A DNA stretch of 64,000 nucleotides. Origin: Euborellia annulipes (taxonomy: Eukaryota > Arthropoda > Insecta > Dermaptera > Anisolabididae). Under the pieces are notes generated by a model. That model had not been told where the DNA came from. It made no database searches and saw only the letters and a list, made by a program, of their open reading frames with translations. Made by a program: the position numbers and the translations under genes. Below are positions 55,301-64,000 of this stretch, piece by piece. Where the stretch lies: contig JAKCPI010001754.1 in NCBI GenBank assembly GCA_023213315.1, forward strand, positions 1 to 64,000, read 5' to 3'. How positions within the stretch are numbered: the stretch's first letter is position 1; each line of letters begins with the position of its first letter.

Positions 55301-55572
55301 AGTACTTTTCTGATGTACTTTTTCAATTCTTTTTTTTTTTTCCAAAATTCGTTAGAACGATTTTGATTAAATTTCACCAATCAATTATTTTTTAGATCCT
55401 TTTTAAAATATATATTTTCATTTTGCCCTTGAAATCTTTTGAAGCACATTTTACTCTTGTACTTCATAGGAAAGATAGTAGAAACAGAATATATAATTAT
55501 TTTTCTATGTTTATAGATTTTACATCTTGATATTTTAATATATTGGCCGAAACTAAACATATGCCGACATTT
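55298..55572 (-). repeat. R1-family fragment
   Basis: GTACTTTTCTGATGTACTTT through TATATTTTCATTTTGCCCTT to CATCTTGATATTTTAATATA, in R1 minus order. Both ends are missing. Confidence 0.65.
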
Positions 55573-55589
55573 TTATACACAATTTTATA

Positions 55590-55730
55590 TTGGCCTTGAG
55601 CCATGGCTCAGTGGTAGAGTTTCTGCCTTTTGTGCTAGGAGTCAAGGATTCGTATCTAGTCTAATGCGACAAACATGAGATGAGGTCTAAATGGCCTCCG
55701 ATGTCCAAAAATACCATAAACAAATAATAA
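55590..55730 (+). repeat. tRNA-derived SINE with second head type
   Basis: CATGGCTCAGTGGTAGAGTT (A-box type), then GTCAAGGATTCGTATC, TGAGGTCTAAATGGCCTCCG and ATGTCCAAAAATACC with an A-rich tail. Confidence 0.7.
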
Positions 55731-55734
55731 AAAA

Positions 55735-56300
55735 GAATGTTGCCGGGGGGCAACGGAGAGGAGCAACGAACCCCAAATCGTTCCCGTGAAGCCAAGCGAT
55801 CAGCAATCAGCGTGTGGACCGGACCGTACCCCGGTAGCCATCGATACTATGTGCCATCTATTGCAATAGTATTGAGATTATAGTCAGGTAATTAGGCAGC
55901 TCAAATGGCATACGTAACAAAAAAAAAAGTTTAAAAAGGGTCGTTCGATCTATTGCCTGCTTTGAAAAAGCTTTAGTGTGGGCTGCCTAACTACCGGGCT
56001 TTAGCCTCAATACTATTGCAATAGATATGTTAAATTTAAATTCAAATCCCTAAATGACCTCAGTAGCCGAAAAGGATTTTTTCAAAAAAAAAAATATATT
56101 TTTTAATTATCTCCCTCTCGGCTACTAAAGCCATATAAGAATTTAATATATTAATGATATTTTTATTATTTATTTCATCGATGGGATACCAGAGGACGTT
56201 CCACACGGCGATTCTTTGTGATCACCAAGCTGAGTTTTCGCCATTGGCATTGCTCAACTCCAACGATTGTGGTGACTATTGCTCAAATCCGGTGCCAGGC
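55735..56300. repeat. Composite: foldback and possible 5S-like pieces
   Basis: TATTGCAATAGTATTGAGAT at about 55858 and ATCTCAATACTATTGCAATA-type sequence at about 56005 are inverted, as are GGTAATTAGGCAGC and GCTGCCTAACTACC. The GC-rich blocks at 55740-55850 and 56195-56300 contain GAAGCCAAGCGATC and GTGATCACCAAGC, faintly like 5S rRNA. Origin unclear. Confidence 0.4.
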
Positions 56301-56439
56301 TCGCCGGCAAAAAAATTTTACATTTTGAATTGAACATTTTTTGAATTTGTACATTTTAATGTATTGGTAGAAACTAAATATATGTCGACATAGGAAATAT
56401 GGTGTGACAAACACAGAACACAACTTTCTATAGTCGAAG

Positions 56440-57630
56440 AGACTTTTTTTTTGATAGAATATTAATATTTTAATGAGAGAAAGATAGTAAATGCCAGAGA
56501 TTATAATTAATCCGTTTATTATTTTTTATATCGACGTTAAACAAACAAATAAAAAGATATCTTTATATTAAATCGGGCGAGGAGCCTTGCGCCTATCTCG
56601 AGGCCATCTCGCACTTTTATTATTAATAACGATTCCTGTGTGATTTTATAATAATTTCATTTTGTTACAAATAAAAATAAGCTTTTATGTTCGCTTGAAT
56701 GGCGTAGTCCCATGCTGATTTATATTTGAATTATGAATTACGATTCACTTGCTTTTACTAATTTCTTTAAAAAATTTGTGCCGACTCAAAAAAAATTAAA
56801 ATTTAATTTTAACATTATGTAAAGCTTAATTATTTATTCCTTTTATTAATCCATTTAAGAAATTCATTTTTATTAAAATGAATATTCATTTAAAGAATAA
56901 AGAAGACGATCCATAAACAAATATTTAACTTGAGTAACTTATTAAAAAAGATGAAGGTGAGTTCTTGATAAGATCTCTCTCGGGGGCATTCTTGCATTAA
57001 AGCTCGTCAATTTTTTATATCCTATAGAGACAGCCTTTTATCCTTACTCTTGTCTAAATTGATATCATCTTTGGTCAGATAAAATATTAATTTAAAAGAA
57101 TTTTTGATGTAGAAGTTATCCAAAAGGAAAAAAAAAGTTAAAAGAAAGTATTTTCATTTTCGTTATTATTTAATTAACTATTACGTTCACAATTGAACTG
57201 TTTTAGAACATCCGGGTCAGCGGGGAATTTTTATTAAGTATCATTTGAATCTTAACATTTTATTAAGAAATTACTTCCTAAGTTCAAAGGAAATGTGGCA
57301 TCTAAAAAACAAGTAATTTTATCTAAAATCTTTAACGAACGATCTAGGTGGATGTAAAGATACTGATAAGGAATCAAAAACAGCAGAAGCAGACGAAAAA
57401 GTCTCAGATGGTTAAAAGATTATTTGAAAATCCCATTTTCAGAAACATAAGATAAAATTAATTTAATATTTAAATAGCCAATGTGTTTCGCACAAAAACA
57501 TAGCCAAGAAGATGCAAAAAATAGAAAAATATAGAGCTAAAATGTTAAATGCTGTTTTAAGGAGAGAGTTACAAAATTAGTTAGATACAAAATTTGAAAA
57601 TTAGCTATCAAAATTGTTATTGAAACTTGA
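56440..57630. other. Non-coding, nothing recognised
   Basis: AT-rich. No exon or family repeat except a decayed R1 piece ending at about 56435. Confidence 0.45.
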
Positions 57631-57635
57631 ATAGT

Positions 57636-57728
57636 ATTTACATTTTATATACATAAATAGAGTTGTCATTTTGTTAATACAAGTTATTTGCAAACGACAA
57701 CTCTATTTATGTATATAAAATGTAAATA
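57636..57728. repeat. Short foldback, arms ~35 bp
   Basis: CATTTTATATACATAAATAG and AGAGTTGTC pair with GACAACTCT and CTATTTATGTATATAAAATG around a ~20-nt centre. It abuts the hammerhead-like motif at 57731. Confidence 0.8.
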
Positions 57729-57730
57729 TG

Positions 57731-57787
57731 CTCTTTGAAGGCTGAAGATGCCAGGGTTGATCCCGGCCGAAACGTTCCAATAAAGAG
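57731..57787 (+). ncRNA. Hammerhead ribozyme-like motif, most complete copy
   Basis: CTGAAGA at 57742-57748. Stem II GCCAGGG/CCCGGCC (57750-57756 with 57762-57768, loop TTGAT) has two mismatches. GAAACGTT is at 57769-57776 (triplet GUU). Stem I pairs GG/CC next to the core (57740-57741 with 57777-57778), then after a GAA/AAT internal loop six further pairs CTCTTT/AAAGAG (57731-57736 with 57782-57787). All three elements of a minimal type I hammerhead are present; stem III is the self-complementary ACGU, so it would act best as a dimer. Confidence 0.7.
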
Positions 57788-57849
57788 AGTTTATTACCAA
57801 ATAGAGGCTCAATTATTTGGCTGCATCCTCTTTCCTATTCAATATGTTA

Positions 57850-60055
57850 TTGAAAATGAAATTCGAATATAACATTAATGTTTGTCGTATTGTAAAATTG
57901 GAAATTAGGCTTTTGGGAATCCCCACCGAGGAGCATATTCCCTCTGGATGAGAGATAATCTTGGAAAAAAAGTTATAAAACAACATCTCGCACGTCTCTT
58001 GGGAAGCATTTCTCTCTCTCTCTCTCTCGTTATGCTGAACAACGAGGCGAGATTGTGCTTTTCAAATTTATAAATATTTTCATTTCTACTTGAAAAAGGG
58101 ACTTTTATGACCGACTTTTTTCAAATTTTTTAATATAATATGCTTTTTTATTTTATTTTTTTATTTTGGCCATTGAGTTTTTTTTCTTTTTTTAAATTTA
58201 TTTATGGACTTTTTCGGCATCGAGGCTATTTAGACTCGCTCCCTATTTATTCCAATTGATTTGTATCCAAATCAATTAATATATAAGGTTTTCGAAGAAA
58301 AATACACCAGCGGTTGCTTTCCACATTAAAATAATTTATTTTGCAATTCATACTTTTAATACGCACTCCCAAGCAGCTCTGGAGTGAACATTTCCCTACC
58401 TTCATAAAAATAAAATTAAATAATACAATCGTTTATTGCAAAATAAAATATTTAAAAAAATCAATTAATTTTTACTTTCTCTTATCTTAATATGCATATT
58501 AGGGAGGTCCTTATCCAGAGAGGTCATATTTTTTCCATTGCCTTTGAACTTTCACAATTTTTAAGATTTTCCTAAAACTTAAGCATTCCATTGTTTTCGT
58601 CCACAAGGGACTAAATTAATTTGAAATTATATTAAAACTGGAAATTTATTATTTAGAATCTTTTATTGCTTAGAATTACCTCAAATAATACATAATTAAT
58701 AGAACTAATAGAGATAGATTAAATTGTTTCATCTGTCAAAGTTCCTCAGCATAAATCTGTTCATATTTCTTTTTCATTTCATAATTATTTGTCAATCGTA
58801 TTTTTCAGTTCGATTATATAAAATTATATTTAACAGATATGTGAGTAGTTTAGTAGTTTAGTCAAATTCGAATTGAGCAATTCATGAATATCAATATCTT
58901 TTTCAAATGAATAGGTCTCGAAAATTATTGTCCGAGTTATCAAAAGATATTGTACAGTGCTTCAAGGCTGTATTTATTTTACTTTTTCATTTATTAATTC
59001 TTAAACTTGACAGCGACTTTTTAGAGACTTTTTTTACCAAAAAATTCAAATTCAAAAATATCAAAAAATAAATAAATAATCAGCCTTTTGGTCCAAATTT
59101 CACCTTTTAATTAAACATTATACCGAACTTTAGGTCTTGGCTAGTTAACTAAGATCTGGGCTGTTATTTAAGCATATGATTAGCTTAACTCGATGTAAAA
59201 GGACTCGAAAGTCATTGTCAACTAGTTTATCAGAGGGATAGCTAGATAGCTATATAATAAGAAGTGAAGCAACCGTCCCTAACACTTCTAGATATTTGTA
59301 ATTTCCATTCCAAGGGTTACAGAGCAACTTTTGGGCAAGAATCGACCTAAAGAAACAAACTCTCATTGCAAGTTGAAACAATTCTACATGAATACATTTA
59401 CTGTTAGGCGAAAACAAAACTTTTCTATTCATCAGTAGAGAGAATTTTGTTGAATTTCCTTAACATGATTATTTATTTCGTGAAGTCTTTCTTATTTACG
59501 CCAGGAGAGCAAACAACTTATTTAGTAAAAGAAAGTCTCGAAACACTCTTTGTTCTTATTTAATTATTTAATAAAAGATTGATTCAAATCCCATTAATTT
59601 GAAATTAAAATTTATTTTAAATAATTATGTTGGCATTAGTCGACCGGTAAGTGAAGCTGAATTGGCAACGGCACCGAGAGAGGATTTAACTTTTAATTGA
59701 ATTAACTCTCTAAATTTGCTCATCCATCAAAATTGCATTGCTCTATCTACAATATTTGCTCGAAGATTTCAGGGATCTTTTTCCGAGGTTCTCCCTTATA
59801 TAGGTTAATGGAGTGGAAGAAAGGAAATGAAACAGAGTTATCGTCGCAGGCCAAGAAAGTCATTTCGTCCCCTCATCAGACAATATTGGAAATTATTTGA
59901 CCCATTTCATTAAATTTGATTGAAACACATTAAAAATAATAATGTAAAGATCAAATCATATATTTTTCCAATTTGGAAAAATAGTTTGAAAATCAGTGAT
60001 GAAAAAATGAATAAAAATACTGTAATATATTCTAAGGAGTGTTTCGTGGTTGAAA
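57850..60055. other. Mostly featureless, a SINE1 tail and a (TC)n tract
   Basis: A (TC)n run lies at 58011-58028. A SINE1 tail (minus; CTTTTTCGGCATCGAGGCTA) lies at about 58207-58285. No gene is seen. Confidence 0.5.
59120..59245 (+). repeat. ~125-bp dispersed repeat
   Basis: ACCGAACTTTAGGTCTTGGC, AAGATCTGGGCTGTTATTTA, CATATGATTAGCTTAACT and GGACTCGAAAGTCATTGTC align with 8212-8345. Confidence 0.65.
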
Positions 60056-60061
60056 TTTTCA

Positions 60062-60560
60062 CAAAAAAAATCTGGTGTGATTAAACCATAGCTCACAACC
60101 TTCTCTTGCCTTTGATAATTGAAAGTTGTGCTCTGTGTTTGTCACACAAAGTTTTTGTGTCGACATATATTTATATACGGTACATTTGAATTCAAGATAT
60201 AAAATTTATAAACACGGGATAATATTTATATTCTGTTACCATGGCAACCAATTTTCCTATTTTTCCTATGAATATCAAGAGAAAAGTGTGCTTCAAAAGA
60301 TATCAAGGGCCGAATGAGAATATACATTTTAAAGAGCCATCTAAAAATTAATTGATTTAAGAATTTTTGTCAAAATCGTTGAAGCGAATTTTGAGAAAAT
60401 CGAAAAAGAAACTGAAAAAGTACATCAGTACTTTCTGGTCGATTTTGTCTAAAAGCTTCTTGTAACGTCTCAGAAAGTTAAATATAAATTTTCAACCTCC
60501 TAGCTCTTTCTTGAGATATTTTGTTCACAGACATACCCACACCACTATGTTACGGGAACT
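60062..60560 (+). repeat. R1-family element lacking its 3' end
   Basis: The hairpin is mutated on the left arm (TCTGGTGTGATTAAACCATA) and the right arm is GTCACACAAAG. The body follows to TTGTTCACAGACATACCC, then unrelated sequence. Confidence 0.7.
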
Positions 60561-60584
60561 ACTTTTGAAAAAAAACCCCCGGTA

Positions 60585-60735
60585 AATCATGGTCACCAAT
60601 CGAAATGTTAGCCCCTGAGGTTTCGTCGTATAAAAAGTTCAGAAATAAAATTTGACGAAATTCAGCCGAGCGCCTTGACGATAGGCAACCGATTTGCTAA
60701 GCTGTTTAAATGATAGCCTACTGGCAGGCTCATTT
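60585..60735 (+). repeat. Repeat fragment (GGTCACC...GTTAGCCCCTGA type)
   Basis: AAATCATGGTCACCAATCG and AAATGTTAGCCCCTGAGG match the repeat at 16415-16455. Confidence 0.4.
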
Positions 60736-60759
60736 ATAATAGATGAAGATTATGCATTT

Positions 60760-61240
60760 ATTTTTACTTTATGTTAATATATAGAGAGATCAAGTATTGG
60801 ATTCATATAAAAAATTCGATGTCGAGTTTTTGACGGATATACACGTTTTTGAGTTTCCTTGAATCCAAAAAAGTGGATTTCGCGACATGGTCTGTCGGGG
60901 TGTGTGTCTGTCTGTGTTCAAATTTAAACATGAAGGAATTGAGCTAAGAAGTTGAAATTTTATATTTAAGTTAGGCACCCACCTGAGGTGTGAAAATAAG
61001 CTTTTAATCAAGATCGGCCAAAGAGTACTAGTACTTTACTGATGTACTTTTTCAGTTTTTTTCGATTTTCTCAAAATTCACTCTAACGATTTTGATGAAA
61101 ATTCAAAAATCAATTATTTTTTAGATGCTTTTTCAAATGTATATTCTTATTTTGCTCTCAAAATTGTTTGAAATACTCTTTACTCTTGTCTTCATAGGAA
61201 AGATAGGTAAGAGAAATGGTTGCCATGGTAACAAAATACA
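60760..61240 (-). repeat. R1-family element lacking its hairpin end
   Basis: Starts with TTTACTTTATGTTAATATAT and GATCAAGTATTGGATTCATA (3' hairpin partly decayed) and runs to GGTTGCCATGGTAACAAAAT. Confidence 0.7.
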
Positions 61241-61249
61241 TTATATCGC

Positions 61250-61890
61250 AATGGACGAACAAATTTAAACAAAAATATAAGAATTTTAAACCCCTTTGAA
61301 ACCTAAAAATATTTCAAATCAATGCTCCACTTATATTTTATATCTAAAAATTAATATAAACTAAGCCACAATTATTATTATATTAAATTATTCGTAAAAA
61401 AATGTATAAGTAATTTTTTGTTTGTATTGAGCTTTGACATGATATTGTTAAAAGAAGAAAAGCGCGCCATTAATCACTAGACCTATTATAAAGACCAATT
61501 CAATTTGCAAAAATGAATTGAACAGGTCGCATGCATGCTCTATGGGGAAATTTAAAATTAAATAAAAATGTACGGGTAAATAAAGATCGATATTAAGTCA
61601 ACTCAATCTAATATGTGTGGGTGTGGATATAAATGTGTGTGGGTGGTTGTGTTTATTGAGGCTGGAAATTATAATAGGCGTCGGCTGGCGCCCACGAAAA
61701 TTTCTCGTCAGGAAATTAATCGTTACGGGTCACTCCTGGGAGTGATCGACGTTAAACGACAGGCTTTAGTATGTAATACTAATACATTTTATGGAAATGA
61801 AAAACTTTTATAGGAAACAAAAAATCTGAATAAAAAAGAAATTACATATACAATTTTTAAGAAATTATATATATGTGAGCCGCGAGGGAA
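61250..61890. other. Non-coding, nothing recognised
   Basis: AT-rich between two R1 copies. TGTGTGGGTGTGG near 61613 is low complexity. No exon signal. Confidence 0.4.
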
Positions 61891-61929
61891 ATTTATATAA
61901 TTAAATATTTATTAATTCATATACACGAA

Positions 61930-62596
61930 AAAAAAATCTGGTGTGACTGGCGCACAGCACACAACTTTCTCTTACCTTCGGTAATCGAAAGTTGTGTTCT
62001 GTGCTTGTCACACCAGATTTTTTGTGTCGACATGTATTTAGTTTCCGACAGTAGGGTACATTGGATTTTAAGATGTAAAATTTATAAGTATGGGAAAATA
62101 TTTATATTTTGTTACCATGGCAACCATTTCTCCTATCTTTCCTATGAAGCACAAGAGTAAAGTGGTCTTCAGAAGATTTCAATGACAAAATGAGAATATA
62201 CATTTTATAAGAAATCTAAAAAATAATTGATTTTTGAATTTAAAAAAAAATCGTTGGAGCAAATTTTGAGAAAATCGAAAAAAACTGAAAAATTGCATCA
62301 GTAAAGTACTAGTACTTTTTGGCCAATTTTGTTGAAAAGCTTCGTGTCACGTCCCATGGGGGGTGCCTAACTTAAATATAAAATTTCAACTTCGTAGCTC
62401 TTTTCATTCTTGAGATATTTTGTTCACAGACAGACACACAGACAGACAGACCATGTCGCGAAAACCACTTTTTTGGATTCAGGGGACCTCAAAACGTGAA
62501 GATCCATCAAAATCTCGACATCGAATTTTTGACATGAAACCAATACTTTCTCTCTCTATATATATTAACATATATATAGAGGTAAGAGAAAGTAAT
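61930..62596 (+). mobile_element. R1-family element, full length, flanked by a 15-bp direct repeat
   Basis: 5' hairpin AATCTGGTGTGAC...GTCACACCAGATT at 61936-62021; 3' hairpin TACTTTCTC...GGTAAGAGAAAGTA ending 62594. The direct repeat AATTCATATAC(A/C)CGA on each side differs at one position. Confidence 0.88.
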
Positions 62597-62616
62597 AAGT
62601 GAATTCATATACCCGA

Positions 62617-62696
62617 ATGCCGTGCTGTGGTCTAGTGGTAAGGGCACATCGACAAATGGATTCGTGGTTCAAATCCCGGCGGTACACCCTTATTTT
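62617..62696 (+). repeat. tRNA-like sequence in a palindrome loop
   Basis: GCTGTGGTCTAGTGGTAAGG carries an A-box, and GGTTCAAATCC a good B-box 30 bases on. No plausible full cloverleaf is visible, so it is taken as a tRNA-derived repeat and not as a gene. Confidence 0.55.
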
Positions 62697-62736
62697 TCGG
62701 GTATATGAATTAATAAATATTTAATTATATAAAAAA

Positions 62737-63362
62737 ATATCTGGTGTGACACGAGCACAGAACACAACTTTCTCTTACCTTCGGTAATCAAAAGTTGTGT
62801 TCTGTGCTTGTCACACCAGATATTTTTTGTGTCGAGATATATTTATTTTCCACCGATACATTCACTCTTTTTCTCATTCACACAGTCTTTTCGGCAACTT
62901 AGGCCATATAAGACTTTGACGATAACCGTTATTTATGAATTTATCTATATTGGGGTTCAGGCATTCTTATTTGAGCCATTTGGTATCCAAATGGCTTAAA
63001 TAAAATCATCGGACTGCCTGGGGTCCGAACCCGACCGGCGACGTTTGGTATAGCACGCTAACCTCTACACCAGGCTCCGAGGGCAGAATTCAAGATTAAA
63101 ATTTATAAGCATGGGAAAATATGTATATTTTGTTACCATGGCAACTATTTCTCTTATCTTTCCTATGAAACACAAGAGTAAAGTGTGCTTCAAATAATTT
63201 TCAGGGCAAAATGAGAATATACATTTTAAAGAGAATCTTAAAAAATAATTGATTTTTGAATTTTAATCAAACTCGTTAGAGCGAATTTTGAAAAAATCGA
63301 AAAAACTGAAAAAGTGCATAAGTAAAATATTAGTACTTTTTGGCCGATTTTGTTTAAAAGCC
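62737..63362 (+). mobile_element. R1-family element interrupted by SINE2, 3' end missing
   Basis: Hairpin ATCTGGTGTGAC...GTCACACCAGAT at 62739-62822. It is interrupted at about 62850, resumes at 63088 (AATTCAAGATTAAAATTTAT) and stops at about 63362. Confidence 0.75.
62850..63087 (-). repeat. SINE2, fullest copy, inserted in R1
   Basis: Minus strand: TGCCCTCGGAGCCTGGTGTA (A-box region TGGTGTAGAGGTTAGCGTG), GGGTTCGGACCCC (B-box), CAGGCAGTCCGATGATTTTA, CATTTGGATACCAAATGGC, then GTTGCCGAAAAGACTGTGTG and AATGAGAAAAAGAGTG at the tail. Confidence 0.75.
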
Positions 63363-64000
63363 AGTCCCCCAGTTTACAAGAATATACAATTTTGTCGAAG
63401 CTATTATTAATTGGAATTAGCAAGTTTTGGAAATGACTTAATGAAAATCGCCATCTTTATGTTAACAAGCAAGTAGTTTTGGAAGAGTAATGTTTGTTTG
63501 CAACAAGACACTTTTGGAAATGCAATGGTATGCAACTAGGCCCGGTTTGAATTTGTACTCGATTTTCAGAATATGTATTAAATAGGATTTACCAACACTT
63601 TTCAATGGAAAACTATTTTCAAATGTGCATTTCAGTTATGCAAGCAACATGCAATTAAAATCTCAACTTTTCAAATTTTGTCAACTGGTCGGTGTGCCTT
63701 TTATCTCTTGGCCCCTTGAAAGAAAAATTAACGCCATAAAGATAATATACTTAATTATTTCGGTCTATTATTAATCCCTCAATTTACTCGTAATAAACCT
63801 CTTCCTCCAAGATCTGTCTCTAAATATTATTTACTCTGTACCTTGTAACAATAGTAAATATTACCCAGATTTAAATGCAATTAACCTCGGGGGAAATCTC
63901 AAGCTTTAAGACAACCCCCTCGAATCAATATCAAGGCTAAGCACTAAGATAATATCTTGAAGATTGGCGGATGTTATTGACTTTGTTCTCAACTCCTCCA
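63363..64000. other. Non-coding, nothing recognised
   Basis: AT-rich to the window edge. No exon, repeat or promoter that I can support. Confidence 0.4.

Larger units (their letters stand above)
61893..62732. mobile_element. tRNA-like palindrome split by an R1 insertion
   Basis: TTATATAATTAAATATTTAT and AATTCATATACACGA (to 61928) pair with TCGGGTATATGAATT (62697-62711) and AATAAATATTTAATTATATA (62711-62730). The loop at about 62617-62696 is tRNA-like (GTGGTCTAGTGGTAAGGGC as A-box region and GGTTCAAATCCC as B-box). R1 (61935-62594) interrupts the left arm between AATTCATATACACGA (61914-61928) and AATTCATATACCCGA (62602-62616). Confidence 0.75.

Overview
The window looks like nuclear DNA of an arthropod, probably an insect with a large, repeat-swollen genome. 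It is AT-rich, has no bacterial-type gene packing, and carries split exons with GT/AG borders. Most of the rest is small non-autonomous transposons, tRNA-derived SINEs, foldback (palindromic) elements and satellite. I cannot name the species. Two protein-coding genes can be supported. (1) On the minus strand, exons from about 51.1 kb down to 14.4 kb encode the N-terminal part of a multiple C2 and transmembrane domain protein (MCTP). It comprises a long Ser/Pro/Gly-rich N-terminus, a complete first C2 domain and the start of the second. Exon phases agree at every junction tested. The remaining C2 domains and the membrane anchors must lie beyond the left edge. Inside the 26.8-kb intron between C2A and C2B is a further minus-strand exon with its own ATG (32986-33360), probably an alternative first exon giving a form without C2A. 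A TATA+Inr core promoter is visible at 42579-42612 (minus). (2) On the plus strand at 4.3-7.3 kb, two exons encode an unrecognised protein with AKG-type repeats followed by NYGAPS-type repeats. It lies antisense within the apparent intron of MCTP. Layout: 1-2352 is a ~678-bp satellite array. 2.3-14 kb holds the plus-strand gene, GC-rich hairpin clusters, several foldbacks and tandem repeats. 14.4 kb is the C2B exon. 15-17.9 and 19.5-21.5 kb are largely featureless intron. 17.9-19.5 kb is a 1.6-kb inverted-repeat element. 22-32 kb is repeats. 33 kb is the alternative MCTP exon. 34.3-39.7 kb is hAT-type elements and a tRNA-like palindrome. 41.4-51.1 kb is the MCTP 5' exons with repeats between them. 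52-64 kb is repeats only. Two repeat systems stand out. First, at least eleven dispersed cores read CUGANGA - stem II - GAAA - short stem III / NUH, the layout of minimal type I hammerhead ribozymes. Stem II differs between copies but remains paired, and most cores sit in foldback (inverted) elements. Second, a family of ~650-700 bp elements (called R1 here) with about twenty full or partial copies bears a long hairpin at one end and a TACTTTCTC/GAGAAAGTA hairpin at the other, and I cannot assign it to a known class. Many elements are nested in each other, so the order of insertion can be read.
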